Origin: Pseudomonas sp. UBA2684
GTDB lineage: Bacteria; Pseudomonadota; Gammaproteobacteria; Pseudomonadales; Pseudomonadaceae
NCBI GenBank assembly: GCA_002354655.1
Contig: DELY01000026.1
Span: 1-64,000, forward strand
DNA: 64,000 nucleotides
Reading direction: 5' to 3'
In this document: in pieces, positions 55,018 through 64,000 of the stretch
Layout: every line of letters begins with the position of its first letter
How positions within the stretch are numbered: position 1 is the stretch's first letter
Notes under the pieces: model-generated
What the model was told of the DNA's origin: nothing
Databases searched by the model: none
What the model saw: only the letters and a program-made list of their open reading frames with translations
Translations under genes and position numbers: made by a program

Positions 55018-57029
55018 GTCGCGCGGCGGCTATTCCGCGCATCAGCCTGACCTGGCTATTGGTTGCCCAGGCGTTGGTGATCATCCCGCATCTGGCGCAT
55101 CTGCCGCTGTGGGTCATCGGCCTGTGGCTGGGCTGCGCAACTTGGCGCATTCAGATTTACCGCATGCGCGCGAACTACCCGCCGGGCTGGGCCAAAGCGG
55201 GCTTGATGCTGGGCGCGGGGCTCGGTGTGTTCTTTTCCCGCGGCAGCCTGGTCGGGCTGGACGCCGGCGTGGTGCTGCTGATCGCCGCGTTCATCCTCAA
55301 ACTGCTGGAGATGCACACGCGCCGCGATGCCTTGGTGCTGATCTTTCTCGGCTTCTTCGCGGTGGTGACCGCCTACTTGTTCAATGACAGCTTTCTCGTT
55401 GCGCTGTTCAGCTTGTTGCCGGTGACGGCCCTGCTGGCGGCCTTGATCGGCCTGCAACAGAGTGAAATAGCGACGCGCCCATGGCCCACCGCCAGGTTGG
55501 CCGGCGGCTTGTTGGTGCAGGCCGTGCCGCTGATGCTGCTGCTGTTTATTTTCTTCCCACGGTTAGCGCCGCTGTGGTCGCTGCCGGTGCCGAACGACCG
55601 CGGCGTCACCGGCCTGTCCGATAGCATGGCGCCGGCGGATATCGCCGAGCTGAGCCGTTCCGGCGCCCTGGCATTTCGCGCCAGTTTCGACGGCGAGATG
55701 CCGCCGCGCAGCGAGCTCTACTGGCGCGCCCTGACCCTGGAGCGCTTCGACGGTCGGCGCTGGTCGCAATCCAGTTTCGCCCAGTTGCCCGTGGCCCCAG
55801 CCTGGGAAAAACGTGGCGAGCCACTGCGCTACAGCATTGTCATGCAACCCAGCGCAAAGCCCTGGTTATTCGGTTTGGATGTGGCACAAACCCCGCTCGA
55901 ACAGACGCAGCAGATGAGCGACTTTCGCTTGCAACGGCGTCAGCCGGTCGAGCGTTCGCTGCTGTATCAGGTGACCTCCTGGCCGGATGCCGTGCGCGAG
56001 CCCGTTGCCAACCAGGCGGGGCTGCGTCGCGCGCTGCAATTGCCGGCGCAGGGCGACCCGCGTAGCCGTGCCTGGGCCGCCGAACTCAAGCGGCAATACC
56101 CGCAGGACGAAGCCTTGGTGCAGGCATTGCTCAGCCACTTCAACCGTGAGCCTTTCGGCTACACCCTGCGGCCGCCACGCTTGGGGTTGAACAGCATCGA
56201 CGATTTTCTGTTCGAGACGCGCAATGGCTTCTGCGCGCATTACGCCGGTGCCATGACTTTTGTCCTGCGCGCGGCGGGGATTCCCGCGCGAGTGGTGGCC
56301 GGTTATCAGGGCGGTGAGTTCAACCCGGCGGGCAACTACGTGCAGGTGCGTCAGTTCGATGCGCATGCCTGGGTCGAGTACTGGCAGGCGGGTAGGGGCT
56401 GGGTGAGCGTCGACCCAACCTTCCAGGTTGCGCCCGAGCGGATCGAGTTGGGGCTGGAGGAGGCGTTGGCCGATGAGCAAAGCTTTCTCGAGGATTCGCC
56501 GTTCTCGCCGCTGCGCTACCGCCAGTTTGCCTGGCTGAACCAGCTGCGCATGAGCTGGGACAATCTCAACTACGGCTGGCAGCGCTGGGTGCTCGGTTAT
56601 CAGGGCGCCCAGCAGCTTGAGCTGTTGCAGCGCTGGTTCGGCCGCATCGATGCACGCCTGCTGGGCATCAGCCTGGTGGGCGGCGGCGCTCTGTTGCTGG
56701 GCATGTTGGCGCTGTGGTTGTTCAAGCCCTGGCAGCGTGAGCGCGATGTGCAGCAGCGTTTGTTCCGGCGCTTCGAGCAGCTGCTGGCGCGGCACGCCGT
56801 TTTCCCTCAGCCTGGCGAGGGGCCGCGTGCGTATGCCGAGCGTGCCGCGCAGGCCTTGCCCGAGCAGGCGTTGGCGATCCGTACCTTCGCCGCGGCGTTC
56901 GAAGCGCAGCGTTATGCCGGCGCCGCCGCGTCGCCTGCGGTGTTGCGCCAACACCTGCTTGCCTTGCGCCGTGCACTGCCATGGCGTTTCACCCGCGCTG
57001 CGCCTGAGTCGGCGAGGCGTTACGACTAA
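55014..57029 (+). CDS. tgpA: TgpA-type DUF3488/transglutaminase-like membrane protein
   Basis: A 671-residue inner-membrane protein with several N-terminal helices (to about residue 190), a DUF3488 region, and a periplasmic transglutaminase-like domain. The catalytic triad is seen as Cys in RNGFCAHYAGAMTFVLRAAG, His in FDAHAWVEYWQ and Asp in WVSVDPTFQV. A final helix (ISLVGGGALLLGMLALWLF) and a cytosolic tail end the protein. TgpA of P. aeruginosa (PA2873) was described as essential and has this layout with MoxR and DUF58 genes. It overlaps the DUF58 gene by four bases. Confidence 0.92.
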   Translation: MSRAAAIPRISLTWLLVAQALVIIPHLAHLPLWVIGLWLGCATWRIQIYRMRANYPPGWAKAGLMLGAGLGVFFSRGSLVGLDAGVVLLIAAFILKLLEMHTRRDALVLIFLGFFAVVTAYLFNDSFLVALFSLLPVTALLAALIGLQQSEIATRPWPTARLAGGLLVQAVPLMLLLFIFFPRLAPLWSLPVPNDRGVTGLSDSMAPADIAELSRSGALAFRASFDGEMPPRSELYWRALTLERFDGRRWSQSSFAQLPVAPAWEKRGEPLRYSIVMQPSAKPWLFGLDVAQTPLEQTQQMSDFRLQRRQPVERSLLYQVTSWPDAVREPVANQAGLRRALQLPAQGDPRSRAWAAELKRQYPQDEALVQALLSHFNREPFGYTLRPPRLGLNSIDDFLFETRNGFCAHYAGAMTFVLRAAGIPARVVAGYQGGEFNPAGNYVQVRQFDAHAWVEYWQAGRGWVSVDPTFQVAPERIELGLEEALADEQSFLEDSPFSPLRYRQFAWLNQLRMSWDNLNYGWQRWVLGYQGAQQLELLQRWFGRIDARLLGISLVGGGALLLGMLALWLFKPWQRERDVQQRLFRRFEQLLARHAVFPQPGEGPRAYAERAAQALPEQALAIRTFAAAFEAQRYAGAAASPAVLRQHLLALRRALPWRFTRAAPESARRYD

Positions 57030-57093
57030 CCGCCACTTGCCGTGACCGAGCAGCGCGGTACTCTACTCTGTCAGCAACCCAGGAGGTATTTCG

Positions 57094-57870
57094 ATGACCC
57101 GGTTTGTCGACGACCTGCGGGCTCAGGTGCTGCGCTTGCAGGTCAATCTGTACGGCTGTCGTGAGCGCTTGACTGCCGCCACCGATAGCGAGGCCCTGCA
57201 TGATCTGCGCATTACCCTGCGCAAGCTACGCAGCCTGTTACGACCGTTGCAGGGGCTCGCTGCATGCGCTGCGGTGCAGCAGCGCGCGGCCGATCTCGGG
57301 CGTCTGAGCGGGCCGCTGCGTGACCTTGAAGTGCTGCTCGCGCACCTGCAGGCCACGGGCATGACAAGTGCCCTGAACGAGCGTCAGATGCGTCTGCGCG
57401 AGGGCTATGCGTTGTTGCTGGGCAGCAAACCGCTGCAGGCTGTCTTCGTCGAGCTGGACGCCTGGCCCGAACTCTGGCGGCAAAGCGAGGCCAACGGCGA
57501 ACTGCGCGGTATGCGTAAGCAGGTCCGGCGTCGCCTGGCCAAGCAGCAACGGCGCTTGGCGGCGGCCTTGATCGACCCGGCGCATGATCGCCACCGGTTG
57601 CGCTTGTTGATCAAACGCGTGCGCTACAGTGCCGAGGCCTACCCGGCGCTGTCCGGGCTCTGTGCCACGGCTCAGGCTCACCTGAAAGCGGCGCAGTCGG
57701 AGCTCGGCGATTGGCACGATCACCTGCAATGGTTGGCCCGTGCCGAACTGGAGAGCGATCTCGCGCCCTGCGTGGCCGCATGGCGCAGCGCGTTGTTGGC
57801 CGCCGAGCAGCGTGCGGATCAGGCACTGTCGACGCTACAAGCGGATTTTCCGCCGGTGTCGCCTGGCTAA
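57094..57870 (+). CDS. CHAD domain protein
   Basis: A 258-residue all-helical CHAD domain protein. The start (DDLRAQVLRLQVNLYG, HDLRITLRKLRSLLRPLQG) carries the repeated basic H-x-x-R/K pattern that binds polyphosphate in characterised CHAD proteins; a second half has DRHRLRLLIKRVRYSAEAY and LGDWHDHLQWL. AGGAGGTATTTCG precedes the start. No CYTH/polyphosphatase partner is adjacent. Confidence 0.88.
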   Translation: MTRFVDDLRAQVLRLQVNLYGCRERLTAATDSEALHDLRITLRKLRSLLRPLQGLAACAAVQQRAADLGRLSGPLRDLEVLLAHLQATGMTSALNERQMRLREGYALLLGSKPLQAVFVELDAWPELWRQSEANGELRGMRKQVRRRLAKQQRRLAAALIDPAHDRHRLRLLIKRVRYSAEAYPALSGLCATAQAHLKAAQSELGDWHDHLQWLARAELESDLAPCVAAWRSALLAAEQRADQALSTLQADFPPVSPG

Positions 57871-57976
57871 ATCGCCGTTATCGCGGGTCAATTGACCGAA
57901 CCGCCACCTTAGTTGGCTACCGCCATGCCGCGTCGATCCCCTAAGATCATTCGCGCACTTTTTTCTTGAGGTGGTT

Positions 57977-58774
57977 ATGAGCTTTTCCGAGTTGCTCCAG
58001 GCTGTCCGCAATAACCCGCAAGCGGTGGTGATTCCTGCCGTGTGGGGGCAGGGACGTGCCAGTTTTGGTGGCCTGATGGCGGCGTTGGTCTATGAGACCA
58101 TGCGTGCTCAAGTGCCAGCCGGCCGCCCGGTACGTTCGTTGGCGATCACCTTTGTCGGGCCCGCCGCGCCGGATGTGCCGGTCAGTTTCCAGGTTGAAGT
58201 GTTACGTGAAGGCAAGGCGGTCAGTCAGGTGCTGGGCCGTGCCCTGCAAAACGGTGAGGTCGTCACCTTGGTGCAGGGCAGTTTCGGTGCGGCGCGCGAA
58301 TCGGTGATCACGGTGGCCGCTGAGCCGGCGCCGCAGATCGCGCCGGTCGAGGCATGCCAGGAGCTGCCCTATATTCGCAATGTCACCCCGGAATTCACCC
58401 GTTACCTGGCGATGCGCTGGGGCATCGGTGGTATGCCGTTCACCAATAACACCTCGCGGGAGATGGGTGGCTGGGTGCGTTTGCGCGATGAGAGTGAGGC
58501 GCAGCCGGTCAACGAGGCGCATCTGTTGACCTTGGTCGACGCCTGGCCGCCGGCGGTGTTGCCGCATTTGCGTTCGCCGGCCCCCGGCAGTTCGTTGACC
58601 TGGACCATCGAATTTATGCAGCCGCTAGCCGAGTTGAGTACCCTCGACTGGTGCCTCTATCGCGCGCAGATCGAACATGCCCGCGACGGCTATGGGCATA
58701 TCGCCGCGGCATTGTGGACGCCCACCGGCGAGTTGCTGGCGCTCAGTCGGCAAACCGTGACGGTGTTTGGTTAA
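57977..58774 (+). CDS. TesB-like thioesterase family protein
   Basis: A 265-residue protein with a tandem (double) hotdog layout of the acyl-CoA thioesterase II type (AVWGQGRASFGGLMAALVYET near residue 24; TWTIEFMQPLAELSTLDW and GYGHIAAALWTPTGELLALSRQ near the end). The start at 57977 follows TTGAGGTGGTT. The substrate is unknown. It is not obviously coupled to its neighbours. Confidence 0.86.
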   Translation: MSFSELLQAVRNNPQAVVIPAVWGQGRASFGGLMAALVYETMRAQVPAGRPVRSLAITFVGPAAPDVPVSFQVEVLREGKAVSQVLGRALQNGEVVTLVQGSFGAARESVITVAAEPAPQIAPVEACQELPYIRNVTPEFTRYLAMRWGIGGMPFTNNTSREMGGWVRLRDESEAQPVNEAHLLTLVDAWPPAVLPHLRSPAPGSSLTWTIEFMQPLAELSTLDWCLYRAQIEHARDGYGHIAAALWTPTGELLALSRQTVTVFG

Positions 58775-58789
58775 CCCGCAGTTAGTGGG

Positions 58790-59137
58790 TCATTTGCGCC
58801 GGTGGCGCTCGCGCCAAGCCCGCCACCAGGCGCCGCTGAGCACGAAGCGTGGAAAGGTCACGAACTGCTCCAACAGCAGACGCTGCCAGGTCTCACGCTT
58901 GTCGTGCGCCTCCAGCCGGTGTCCGTAGGCTTGCAAGGCAAGTGCCGCGACCAGGCCGATGATGCCCAGCACCAGCGGCAGAAAACTCATCTGCCACAGA
59001 CCGCTCAGGAGCAACAGGCTGGCGACGATGAACAACGGCACGGCCATCAAGTGCAACAACAGGTTGGTCGGGTGGGTGTGGTTGGCGCGGTACTGTTGCC
59101 GCTGCCGGGCACGAAGGTTCGGGTGGGGGTTGGCCAT
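58790..59137 (-). CDS. Mpo1-like (DUF962-type) small membrane protein
   Basis: A 115-residue protein with two hydrophobic segments (NLLLHLMAVPLFIVASLLLLSG, FLPLVLGIIGLVAALALQAYG). The pattern Y-x3-H-x2-P-x-N-x3-H (YRANHTHPTNLLLH) agrees with the conserved histidine motifs of Mpo1/DUF962 proteins, which in yeast act in alpha-oxidation of phytosphingosine. I am moderately sure of the family. It is convergent with the thioesterase gene. Confidence 0.72.
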   Translation of the reverse strand: MANPHPNLRARQRQQYRANHTHPTNLLLHLMAVPLFIVASLLLLSGLWQMSFLPLVLGIIGLVAALALQAYGHRLEAHDKRETWQRLLLEQFVTFPRFVLSGAWWRAWRERHRRK

Positions 59138-59238
59138 GCTGCAATCCTCGCTAGAGTGCCGGCAGTCTAATTTCGCCTCTGCGCCCTGACGAATTGGCCT
59201 TGGCTATGGCCGGTATAGCGATAAACACAGGTTCTTGT

Positions 59239-60051
59239 TCACGCGAGCGCCAGCTCTGGCAGGTTGAAAAACGCACGTGCGCAAGCGGTGCTGTGCGCCG
59301 CCAGGCTTTCAGGGCTTTCGCCGCGGTGCAAGGCGACTTCCCTCAGCACCTCGCCCAAGAACGCCGGCTCGTTACGTCCGCTTTTCGGTTTGGGACGCAG
59401 GCTGCGTGGCAGCAGAAATGGCGAGTCGCTTTCCAGCATCAAGCGGCCCGCCGGGATTTCCCGCACCAATGGCTGCAAGTGTGTGCCGCGACGCTCGTCG
59501 CAGATCCAGCCGGTGATGCCGATATGCAGGTCGAGATCGAGGTAGTTGAACAGGGCGCGCTGCTCCCCGGTGAAACAGTGCACCACCGCAGCCGGCAAGC
59601 GATCGCGGTAGTCTCGCAGAATTTCCAGCAGGCGCTGATCGGCGTCGCGCTCATGCAGAAACACCGGCATCTGTAACTCGACCGCCAGGGCCAACTGCTC
59701 CTCGAGGGCTTTCTCCTGCTGGGCGCGGGGCGAAAAGTCGCGGTTGAAATCGAGGCCGCATTCACCGACGGCCCGCACCTCGGGTTCGGCCAGCAAGGCC
59801 TTGAGTTGGCTGGCGCTGTCCGCGTTCCAGTGGCTGGCATCGTGGGGGTGGATACCGGCTGTGCTGAACAGGCGTTGGCCATGCTCATCCAGTTGCCGGC
59901 ACAGTTGCAGCGCGTGTTCGCTTTCCGTCTGACTGGTGCCGGTCAGCAACAATTGGCAGACACCCGCAGCGAAGGCGCGGGCGAGCAGTGCTTCACGCTG
60001 TTCGGCGAAGCTTGGGTGAGTCAGATTGACGCCGATGTCGATGAGTTGCAT
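59239..60051 (-). CDS. TatD family metal-dependent hydrolase
   Basis: A 270-residue TIM-barrel hydrolase. The metal site is formed by [12 protein letters not shown] (where E. coli TatD has the same Asn-Leu-Thr variant), [33 protein letters not shown] and [13 protein letters not shown]. Such enzymes are 3'-5' DNases. The start at 60051 is chosen because the protein then begins MQLIDIGVN; a longer frame to 60114 has no similarity. It stands alone. Confidence 0.92.
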   Translation of the reverse strand: MQLIDIGVNLTHPSFAEQREALLARAFAAGVCQLLLTGTSQTESEHALQLCRQLDEHGQRLFSTAGIHPHDASHWNADSASQLKALLAEPEVRAVGECGLDFNRDFSPRAQQEKALEEQLALAVELQMPVFLHERDADQRLLEILRDYRDRLPAAVVHCFTGEQRALFNYLDLDLHIGITGWICDERRGTHLQPLVREIPAGRLMLESDSPFLLPRSLRPKPKSGRNEPAFLGEVLREVALHRGESPESLAAHSTACARAFFNLPELALA

Positions 60052-60288
60052 GGTGCTACCTACTGACTGAAGCAGGGCAGCATAGCAGAGCTTTTTTGTT
60101 TTAAATAAAGTCAATAAATACAGGTAGTTGAAGAATCTTTGTGATGTTGGATAAGAGCTCAGGCTGGCTTCCTGTGGCGGGCTGTGCGAACCTCCGCGCC
60201 CCGCGTGCTCCGGGAACTTGTCGAGCGCACCCGTACTCTCAGTCGATCAGCTACGCCCAGGGCGAGCCGACCCTGCCTTGGAGCTTCG
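60052..60288. other. Divergent intergenic region
   Basis: An AT-rich patch lies around 60085-60125 on an otherwise GC-rich background, next to the tatD-like gene start. The right half holds the AlgU-like promoter of the transglycosylase gene. No small gene is convincing. Confidence 0.45.
60214..60241 (+). promoter_or_regulatory. Possible AlgU (sigma-22/RpoE-type) promoter
   Basis: GAACTT at 60214-60219, 17 nt and TCTCA at 60237-60241 fit the envelope-stress promoter consensus (GAACTT, 16-17 nt, TCTGA) with one mismatch. It would give a leader of about 40 nt to a cell-wall enzyme gene, a sensible AlgU target. Confidence 0.55.
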
Positions 60289-61704
60289 ATGTCGCGACCG
60301 TTGCTTGTGCTGTGCCTGCTGCTGTTGCTGCCGTTGTCGGCTGCTGCGCGTTTGGCTGGGCCGCCGGAAGTTGGTCAGGCGACGCTGGCGCGCGATCTGG
60401 CAAACATTCGCAACAGTGGCGAATTGCGCGTGTTGGTCAACCAGAGCCGCAACAGCTCGGGTGAAGTCAAAGGTCAGAGCATCGGCGTGGAATACCATCG
60501 CCTGCGAGCGTTCGAACAGTACCTCAACCGCAATGCCCGCGATGGGCGTGCCCTCAAGTTGAAAATTATCCCTAAAGCCAAAGACCAGTTGCTCGGCGCC
60601 CTGCAGCGCGGTGAGGGCGATTTGGTGGCGCCTGGCGAGCTGCTCAATGTGCGTGGTGCCGGCAACCTCAGTGCCAGTGCGGCGATCCGCAGCAATGTGC
60701 CGTTGATCATTGTCGCGCGGCAAGGTGACCGGCGTTATCAGCATCTGGAGCAGATGGCGGGTCGCAGCCTGGCATTGCCGGCGGGCAGCGCGGCCGGCGA
60801 AGCGTTGCGCCTGGTCAATCAGCAATTGATTCTGCGCAAGTTACCGCCGATCGTCATCGAATGGGTCGACCCCAGTCTGGCGGTCGAGGATGTGCTGGAG
60901 ATGGTGCAGGCCGGGATTTTCAGCATGACGGCGGTGGAACAGCCAATTGCCGAGCGGTGGGTCAAGGTCATGCCGAAACTGCGCCTGGAGCGGCATCTGT
61001 TGTTGGCCGATGACGGCGACATGCGCTGGTATGTGCGCCGCGATACGCCGATGTTGGGTGCCAGCATCGACCGTTTCTTCACGACCTACCGCAGCCCGTC
61101 CGATCAGGATGCGGCCTTCCAGCGCGTCTATCGGCGGTTGTACAAAGTGCATTACCCGCTCGGGCGGGCCGAGCGCCAGCGTCTGGAAAAGGTGCGTCCG
61201 GTGTTGCAGCGGTATGCCGCGCAGCATGACTTCGACTGGTTGACCCTGGCGGCCGTGGCGTTCAAGGAGTCCACCTTGAATCCCGCTGCGCGTGGCGCTG
61301 GCGGCGCTACCGGGTTGATGCAGGTCACCCCGGCGGCCGCACGCAGTGTCGGCGTGAGCAATATCGCGGCGCTGGAGAACAATGTGCAAGCCAGTGCCAA
61401 GTACTTGGCGAAGATTCGTCGTTCCTATTTCAATAGTCCGCAGCTCAATGAGCGCGAGCGCATGGCGTTCGTGCTGGCGGGTTACAACATGGGGCCGCAG
61501 CGTGTGCAAAGCATGCGTGCCGAAGCCCGGCGCCGTGGCCTGAACCCTAATCAGTGGTTCTTTCAGGTGGAGCGGATCGCCATGGAGCAGGTCGGCATGG
61601 GCGTGGTCAGCTATGTAAACAGCGTAAATAAGTACTACCTTGCATATGACCGCGAGCGTTATTTGCTTGAACCGCAGGAAGCAGCGCTGAATGCACGGAA
61701 GTAA
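60289..61704 (+). CDS. MltF-like lytic transglycosylase with ABC-binding-type N-terminal domain
   Basis: A 471-residue exported enzyme (signal peptide MSRPLLVLCLLLLLPLSAAA) that should cleave peptidoglycan glycan strands. Residues about 40-270 form a solute-binding-protein-like domain (ELRVLVNQSRNSS, SLALPAGSAAGEALRLVNQ), as in MltF. The C-terminal SLT domain has the catalytic Glu in LAAVAFKESTLNPAARG, then GATGLMQVTPAAARSVGV and FVLAGYNMGPQRVQ. There is no lipobox, so it is probably soluble in the periplasm. The start at 60289 follows TTGGAGCTTCG. Confidence 0.9.
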   Translation: MSRPLLVLCLLLLLPLSAAARLAGPPEVGQATLARDLANIRNSGELRVLVNQSRNSSGEVKGQSIGVEYHRLRAFEQYLNRNARDGRALKLKIIPKAKDQLLGALQRGEGDLVAPGELLNVRGAGNLSASAAIRSNVPLIIVARQGDRRYQHLEQMAGRSLALPAGSAAGEALRLVNQQLILRKLPPIVIEWVDPSLAVEDVLEMVQAGIFSMTAVEQPIAERWVKVMPKLRLERHLLLADDGDMRWYVRRDTPMLGASIDRFFTTYRSPSDQDAAFQRVYRRLYKVHYPLGRAERQRLEKVRPVLQRYAAQHDFDWLTLAAVAFKESTLNPAARGAGGATGLMQVTPAAARSVGVSNIAALENNVQASAKYLAKIRRSYFNSPQLNERERMAFVLAGYNMGPQRVQSMRAEARRRGLNPNQWFFQVERIAMEQVGMGVVSYVNSVNKYYLAYDRERYLLEPQEAALNARK

Positions 61705-61808
61705 TCTATTTATGTGATATGAATAAGCGGTTTTATCGGCTTTTAATATCTGTTTATTGATTTAATCTGCGCGTCATCACATCAATACACCCACAAGGAC
61801 TGCTGCAC

Positions 61809-62243
61809 ATGAACACTCTGATCAACTCTGTAGTTGCTACTCAAGCGGGTTACGGCCTGACCATTCTGCGCATCATCGCCGGGGTGACCTTTGCCGCGCA
61901 TGGTTCGCAAAAGCTGTTCGGCTGGTTTGGCGGCCACGGTCTGGTTGGCGTCGGCCAGTGGATGGAAAGCATCGGCCTGGCGCCGGGCTACCTGATGGCG
62001 CTGATGGCCGGCAGTGCCGAGTTTTTCGGCGGCGTGGCGCTGATCATCGGCTTGCTGGTGCGCCCGGCTGCAGCGGTATTGGCGGTGACCATGCTGGTGG
62101 CGATCGTTACCGTGCATTTGAGTCATGGCTTCTTCATGAGCAACAACGGTTACGAGTTCGCCCTGGTGCTGATGGCGATGAGCCTGGCGGTGCTGGTCGA
62201 GGGCGCCGGCAAGCTGTCGCTGGACAAGCAAATCGCCAGCTAA
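61809..62243 (+). CDS. DoxX family membrane protein
   Basis: A 144-residue, four-helix protein. The DoxX core is seen in TILRIIAGVTFAAHGSQKLFG, then GLVGVGQWMESIGLAPGYLMA and AEFFGGVALIIGLLVRPAA. DoxX proteins are quinone-related or redox-partner membrane proteins of varied role. CACAAGGACTGCTGCAC precedes the start. A strong terminator follows. Confidence 0.9.
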   Translation: MNTLINSVVATQAGYGLTILRIIAGVTFAAHGSQKLFGWFGGHGLVGVGQWMESIGLAPGYLMALMAGSAEFFGGVALIIGLLVRPAAAVLAVTMLVAIVTVHLSHGFFMSNNGYEFALVLMAMSLAVLVEGAGKLSLDKQIAS

Positions 62244-62257
62244 GCGGTGTGACTGAA

Positions 62258-62286
62258 CAGAAGGCCCGCCCTGTGCGGGCCTTCTG
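62258..62286. terminator. Terminator hairpin between doxX and lifO
   Basis: CAGAAGGCCCGC-CCTGT-GCGGGCCTTCTG is a perfect 12-bp stem between convergent genes (stops at 62243 and 62291), able to serve both strands. Its T tract is short. Confidence 0.75.
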
Positions 62287-62290
62287 CGTT

Positions 62291-63322
62291 TCAGGGTTTG
62301 TTGTTGTTGCGGGCGGAGGCCAGTTGTTCGGCCGCATCCAGGCGCAGACGCTCGTGTTCATCGAAGCGTTCCTCGGCCAGTTGTTCGATGGCCGCGGTCT
62401 TGTCGCTGGCGCTCAGGCCGGGGTTGGCATCAATTTCGGCTTTTGCCGTGAGGTAGCTGTTCAGGCGTTGCGCCCAGGCATGTCGCTGCTGGTCAAGGGC
62501 CTCCAGGCGTTGCGTAGCCTCCGCGCCAACCAGTTGCTGGCGCAGCTGACGGACTTGCGTCGGGCTGCCGCCGTTAGCCTGTAAGCGAGCCGTTTGCTGG
62601 CGCAGTTCGTTTTGCAGCTGCGGCAGCACGCTGTCTTGCAGGTCTTCGGGCAAGTTGTTGCGCAACGCATCGACTGCCGCAGCCTTGTCGGCGCTGTCTA
62701 GACGGGCGTCGTGCTGAATTGCCAGGCGTTGCAGGGTGAACTGGTTGTAGGCTTCTTCGCGAGCAAAGAAGGCCTGATGCGCCTCGTTGCTGAAGATCCT
62801 CGCGCGCAAGGCCTGCACCGTCGCCTCGCGCTGGCGCAGGGCCTCCAGGTCGGCCATTTGCGGCAGGTCGCGCTCCAGCAGCACCAGTTCGCGTTTGTAG
62901 TCGAGGTAGTGGTCGAGTAAGGCCTGCGCTTGATCGCGGGCCGGCGCCTGCAACTGGCTGGCGATATACGCCTGCAAGCGTTCCACGCTGGTGCGCAGCG
63001 GTTCTTCGCCGGCAGCGGCGAGGAAGTAATCGAAAATCCGCCGAATATCCTCGCTGACGATCAAGTCACCGGCGGCGTCGACGCGAAACACCCCATCGAT
63101 CTGGGTGCCGCTGAATGAGGGCGGCAGTGCTTTAACTTGGCTGGGCAGGTGGGTATTGGCGGCTGCCGCAACGGCTTGCGCAGGCTGCGACGTAGGTGGC
63201 GCGGGCGCTGGGGCCGGCGGCTTGTATGCCAGCGTTGCGGGAATGTCCACCGGTTGCAGGTAGAGCATCACGGCGACGCAGGCAACGAAGACTAGGGGCG
63301 ATAACAACAGGAGTTTTTTCAC
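62291..63322 (-). CDS. lifO: Lipase-specific foldase LifO (LipB/LipH)
   Basis: A 343-residue, inner-membrane-anchored steric chaperone needed for folding of the partner lipase. One N-terminal helix ([21 protein letters not shown]) is followed by a proline/alanine-rich linker ([16 protein letters not shown]) and the conserved foldase motif [13 protein letters not shown]. The rest is helical and rich in Gln and Arg ([21 protein letters not shown]), as expected of the lipase-wrapping domain. A GTG start at 63322 is chosen because AAAGAG lies upstream; another GTG two codons earlier is possible. It follows the lipase gene after 75 nt. Confidence 0.94.
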   Translation of the reverse strand: MKKLLLLSPLVFVACVAVMLYLQPVDIPATLAYKPPAPAPAPPTSQPAQAVAAAANTHLPSQVKALPPSFSGTQIDGVFRVDAAGDLIVSEDIRRIFDYFLAAAGEEPLRTSVERLQAYIASQLQAPARDQAQALLDHYLDYKRELVLLERDLPQMADLEALRQREATVQALRARIFSNEAHQAFFAREEAYNQFTLQRLAIQHDARLDSADKAAAVDALRNNLPEDLQDSVLPQLQNELRQQTARLQANGGSPTQVRQLRQQLVGAEATQRLEALDQQRHAWAQRLNSYLTAKAEIDANPGLSASDKTAAIEQLAEERFDEHERLRLDAAEQLASARNNNKP

Positions 63323-63366
63323 AGGCACTCTTTATCGGCGACGCTGACGGTGTGAGGTTGGCAGAG

Positions 63367-63388
63367 CAGGGGCCCGCAAGGACCCCTG
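63367..63388 (-). other. Stem-loop between lipase and foldase genes
   Basis: On the minus strand an 8-bp stem AGGGGTCC/GGGCCCCT with one G-U pair and a TTGC loop lies just after the lipase stop. It has no T tract, so it may attenuate read-through or stabilise the 3' end of the lipase message rather than fully terminate. Confidence 0.5.
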
Positions 63389-63397
63389 TGCCGTGCG

Positions 63398-64000
<603 letters not shown>

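Overview
The window is a gene-dense, GC-rich stretch of a Pseudomonas chromosome. The evidence is the gene content and order: brnQ, htpG, fabA-fabB, a RetS/HptB-type hybrid kinase, gpsA, kdpFABCDE, selD-selU, then MoxR/DUF58/TgpA and lipA/lifO. Most of this order matches two blocks I recall from P. aeruginosa PAO1 (about PA1590-PA1646 and about PA2862-PA2875), which here lie next to each other with a junction near 51-53 kb. No tRNA, rRNA, CRISPR array, prophage or complete insertion sequence was seen.

Layout. 0-7.6 kb: branched-chain amino acid carrier, small membrane proteins, a lipoprotein, two hotdog thioesterases, an unknown membrane protein, and htpG behind a clear sigma-32-type promoter; htpG is broken by a one-base deletion. 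7.6-13.6 kb: dienelactone-hydrolase-like protein, then an ECF sigma factor, an RskA-like anti-sigma and a secreted DUF4394 protein, pirin, OsmC, and a soluble chemotaxis transducer with its sensor domain at the C-terminus. 13.7-17.8 kb: secreted amidohydrolase, DUF3859 protein, a decayed mddA-like methyltransferase and a membrane chemoreceptor. 17.8-24.9 kb (minus strand): fabB, fabA, hybrid kinase, ABC-type binding protein and TonB-dependent receptor. 24.9-33.9 kb: gpsA, DUF4389, sixA, acyl-CoA synthetase, thioesterase, two alpha/beta hydrolases, GST, DUF4892 and an AI-2E-family permease. 34-42.2 kb: kdpFABC with kdpDE, interrupted by two repeat elements. 42.3-46.6 kb: a MacAB-like exporter with two FtsX-type permeases. 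46.6-53 kb: patatin phospholipase, selD, selU, small lipoprotein, flavin reductase and a large chemoreceptor. 53-64 kb: MoxR-DUF58-TgpA, CHAD protein, thioesterase, Mpo1-like protein, TatD, MltF-like transglycosylase, DoxX, lipase foldase and the 3' part of a secreted lipase.

The most informative regulatory signals, all read by eye, are these. The ECF sigma operon and the DUF4394 gene share a promoter motif (CATCCA, 15-16 nt, GTATA), which implies autoregulation and a defined target. Three TTTACG[G/C]C repeats lie in helical phase upstream of kdpF. A perfect 24-bp palindrome abuts a -10 of the acyl-CoA synthetase gene. A FabR/DesT-like palindrome lies upstream of fabAB. GAACTT-type (AlgU-like) promoters precede the transglycosylase and, more weakly, the amidohydrolase. 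A 146-bp MITE-like element with 17-bp terminal inverted repeats separates kdpA from kdpB. Two genes (htpG and the mddA remnant) each carry a one-base loss at a GG where GGG would restore the frame, which could reflect real decay or a homopolymer sequencing error.
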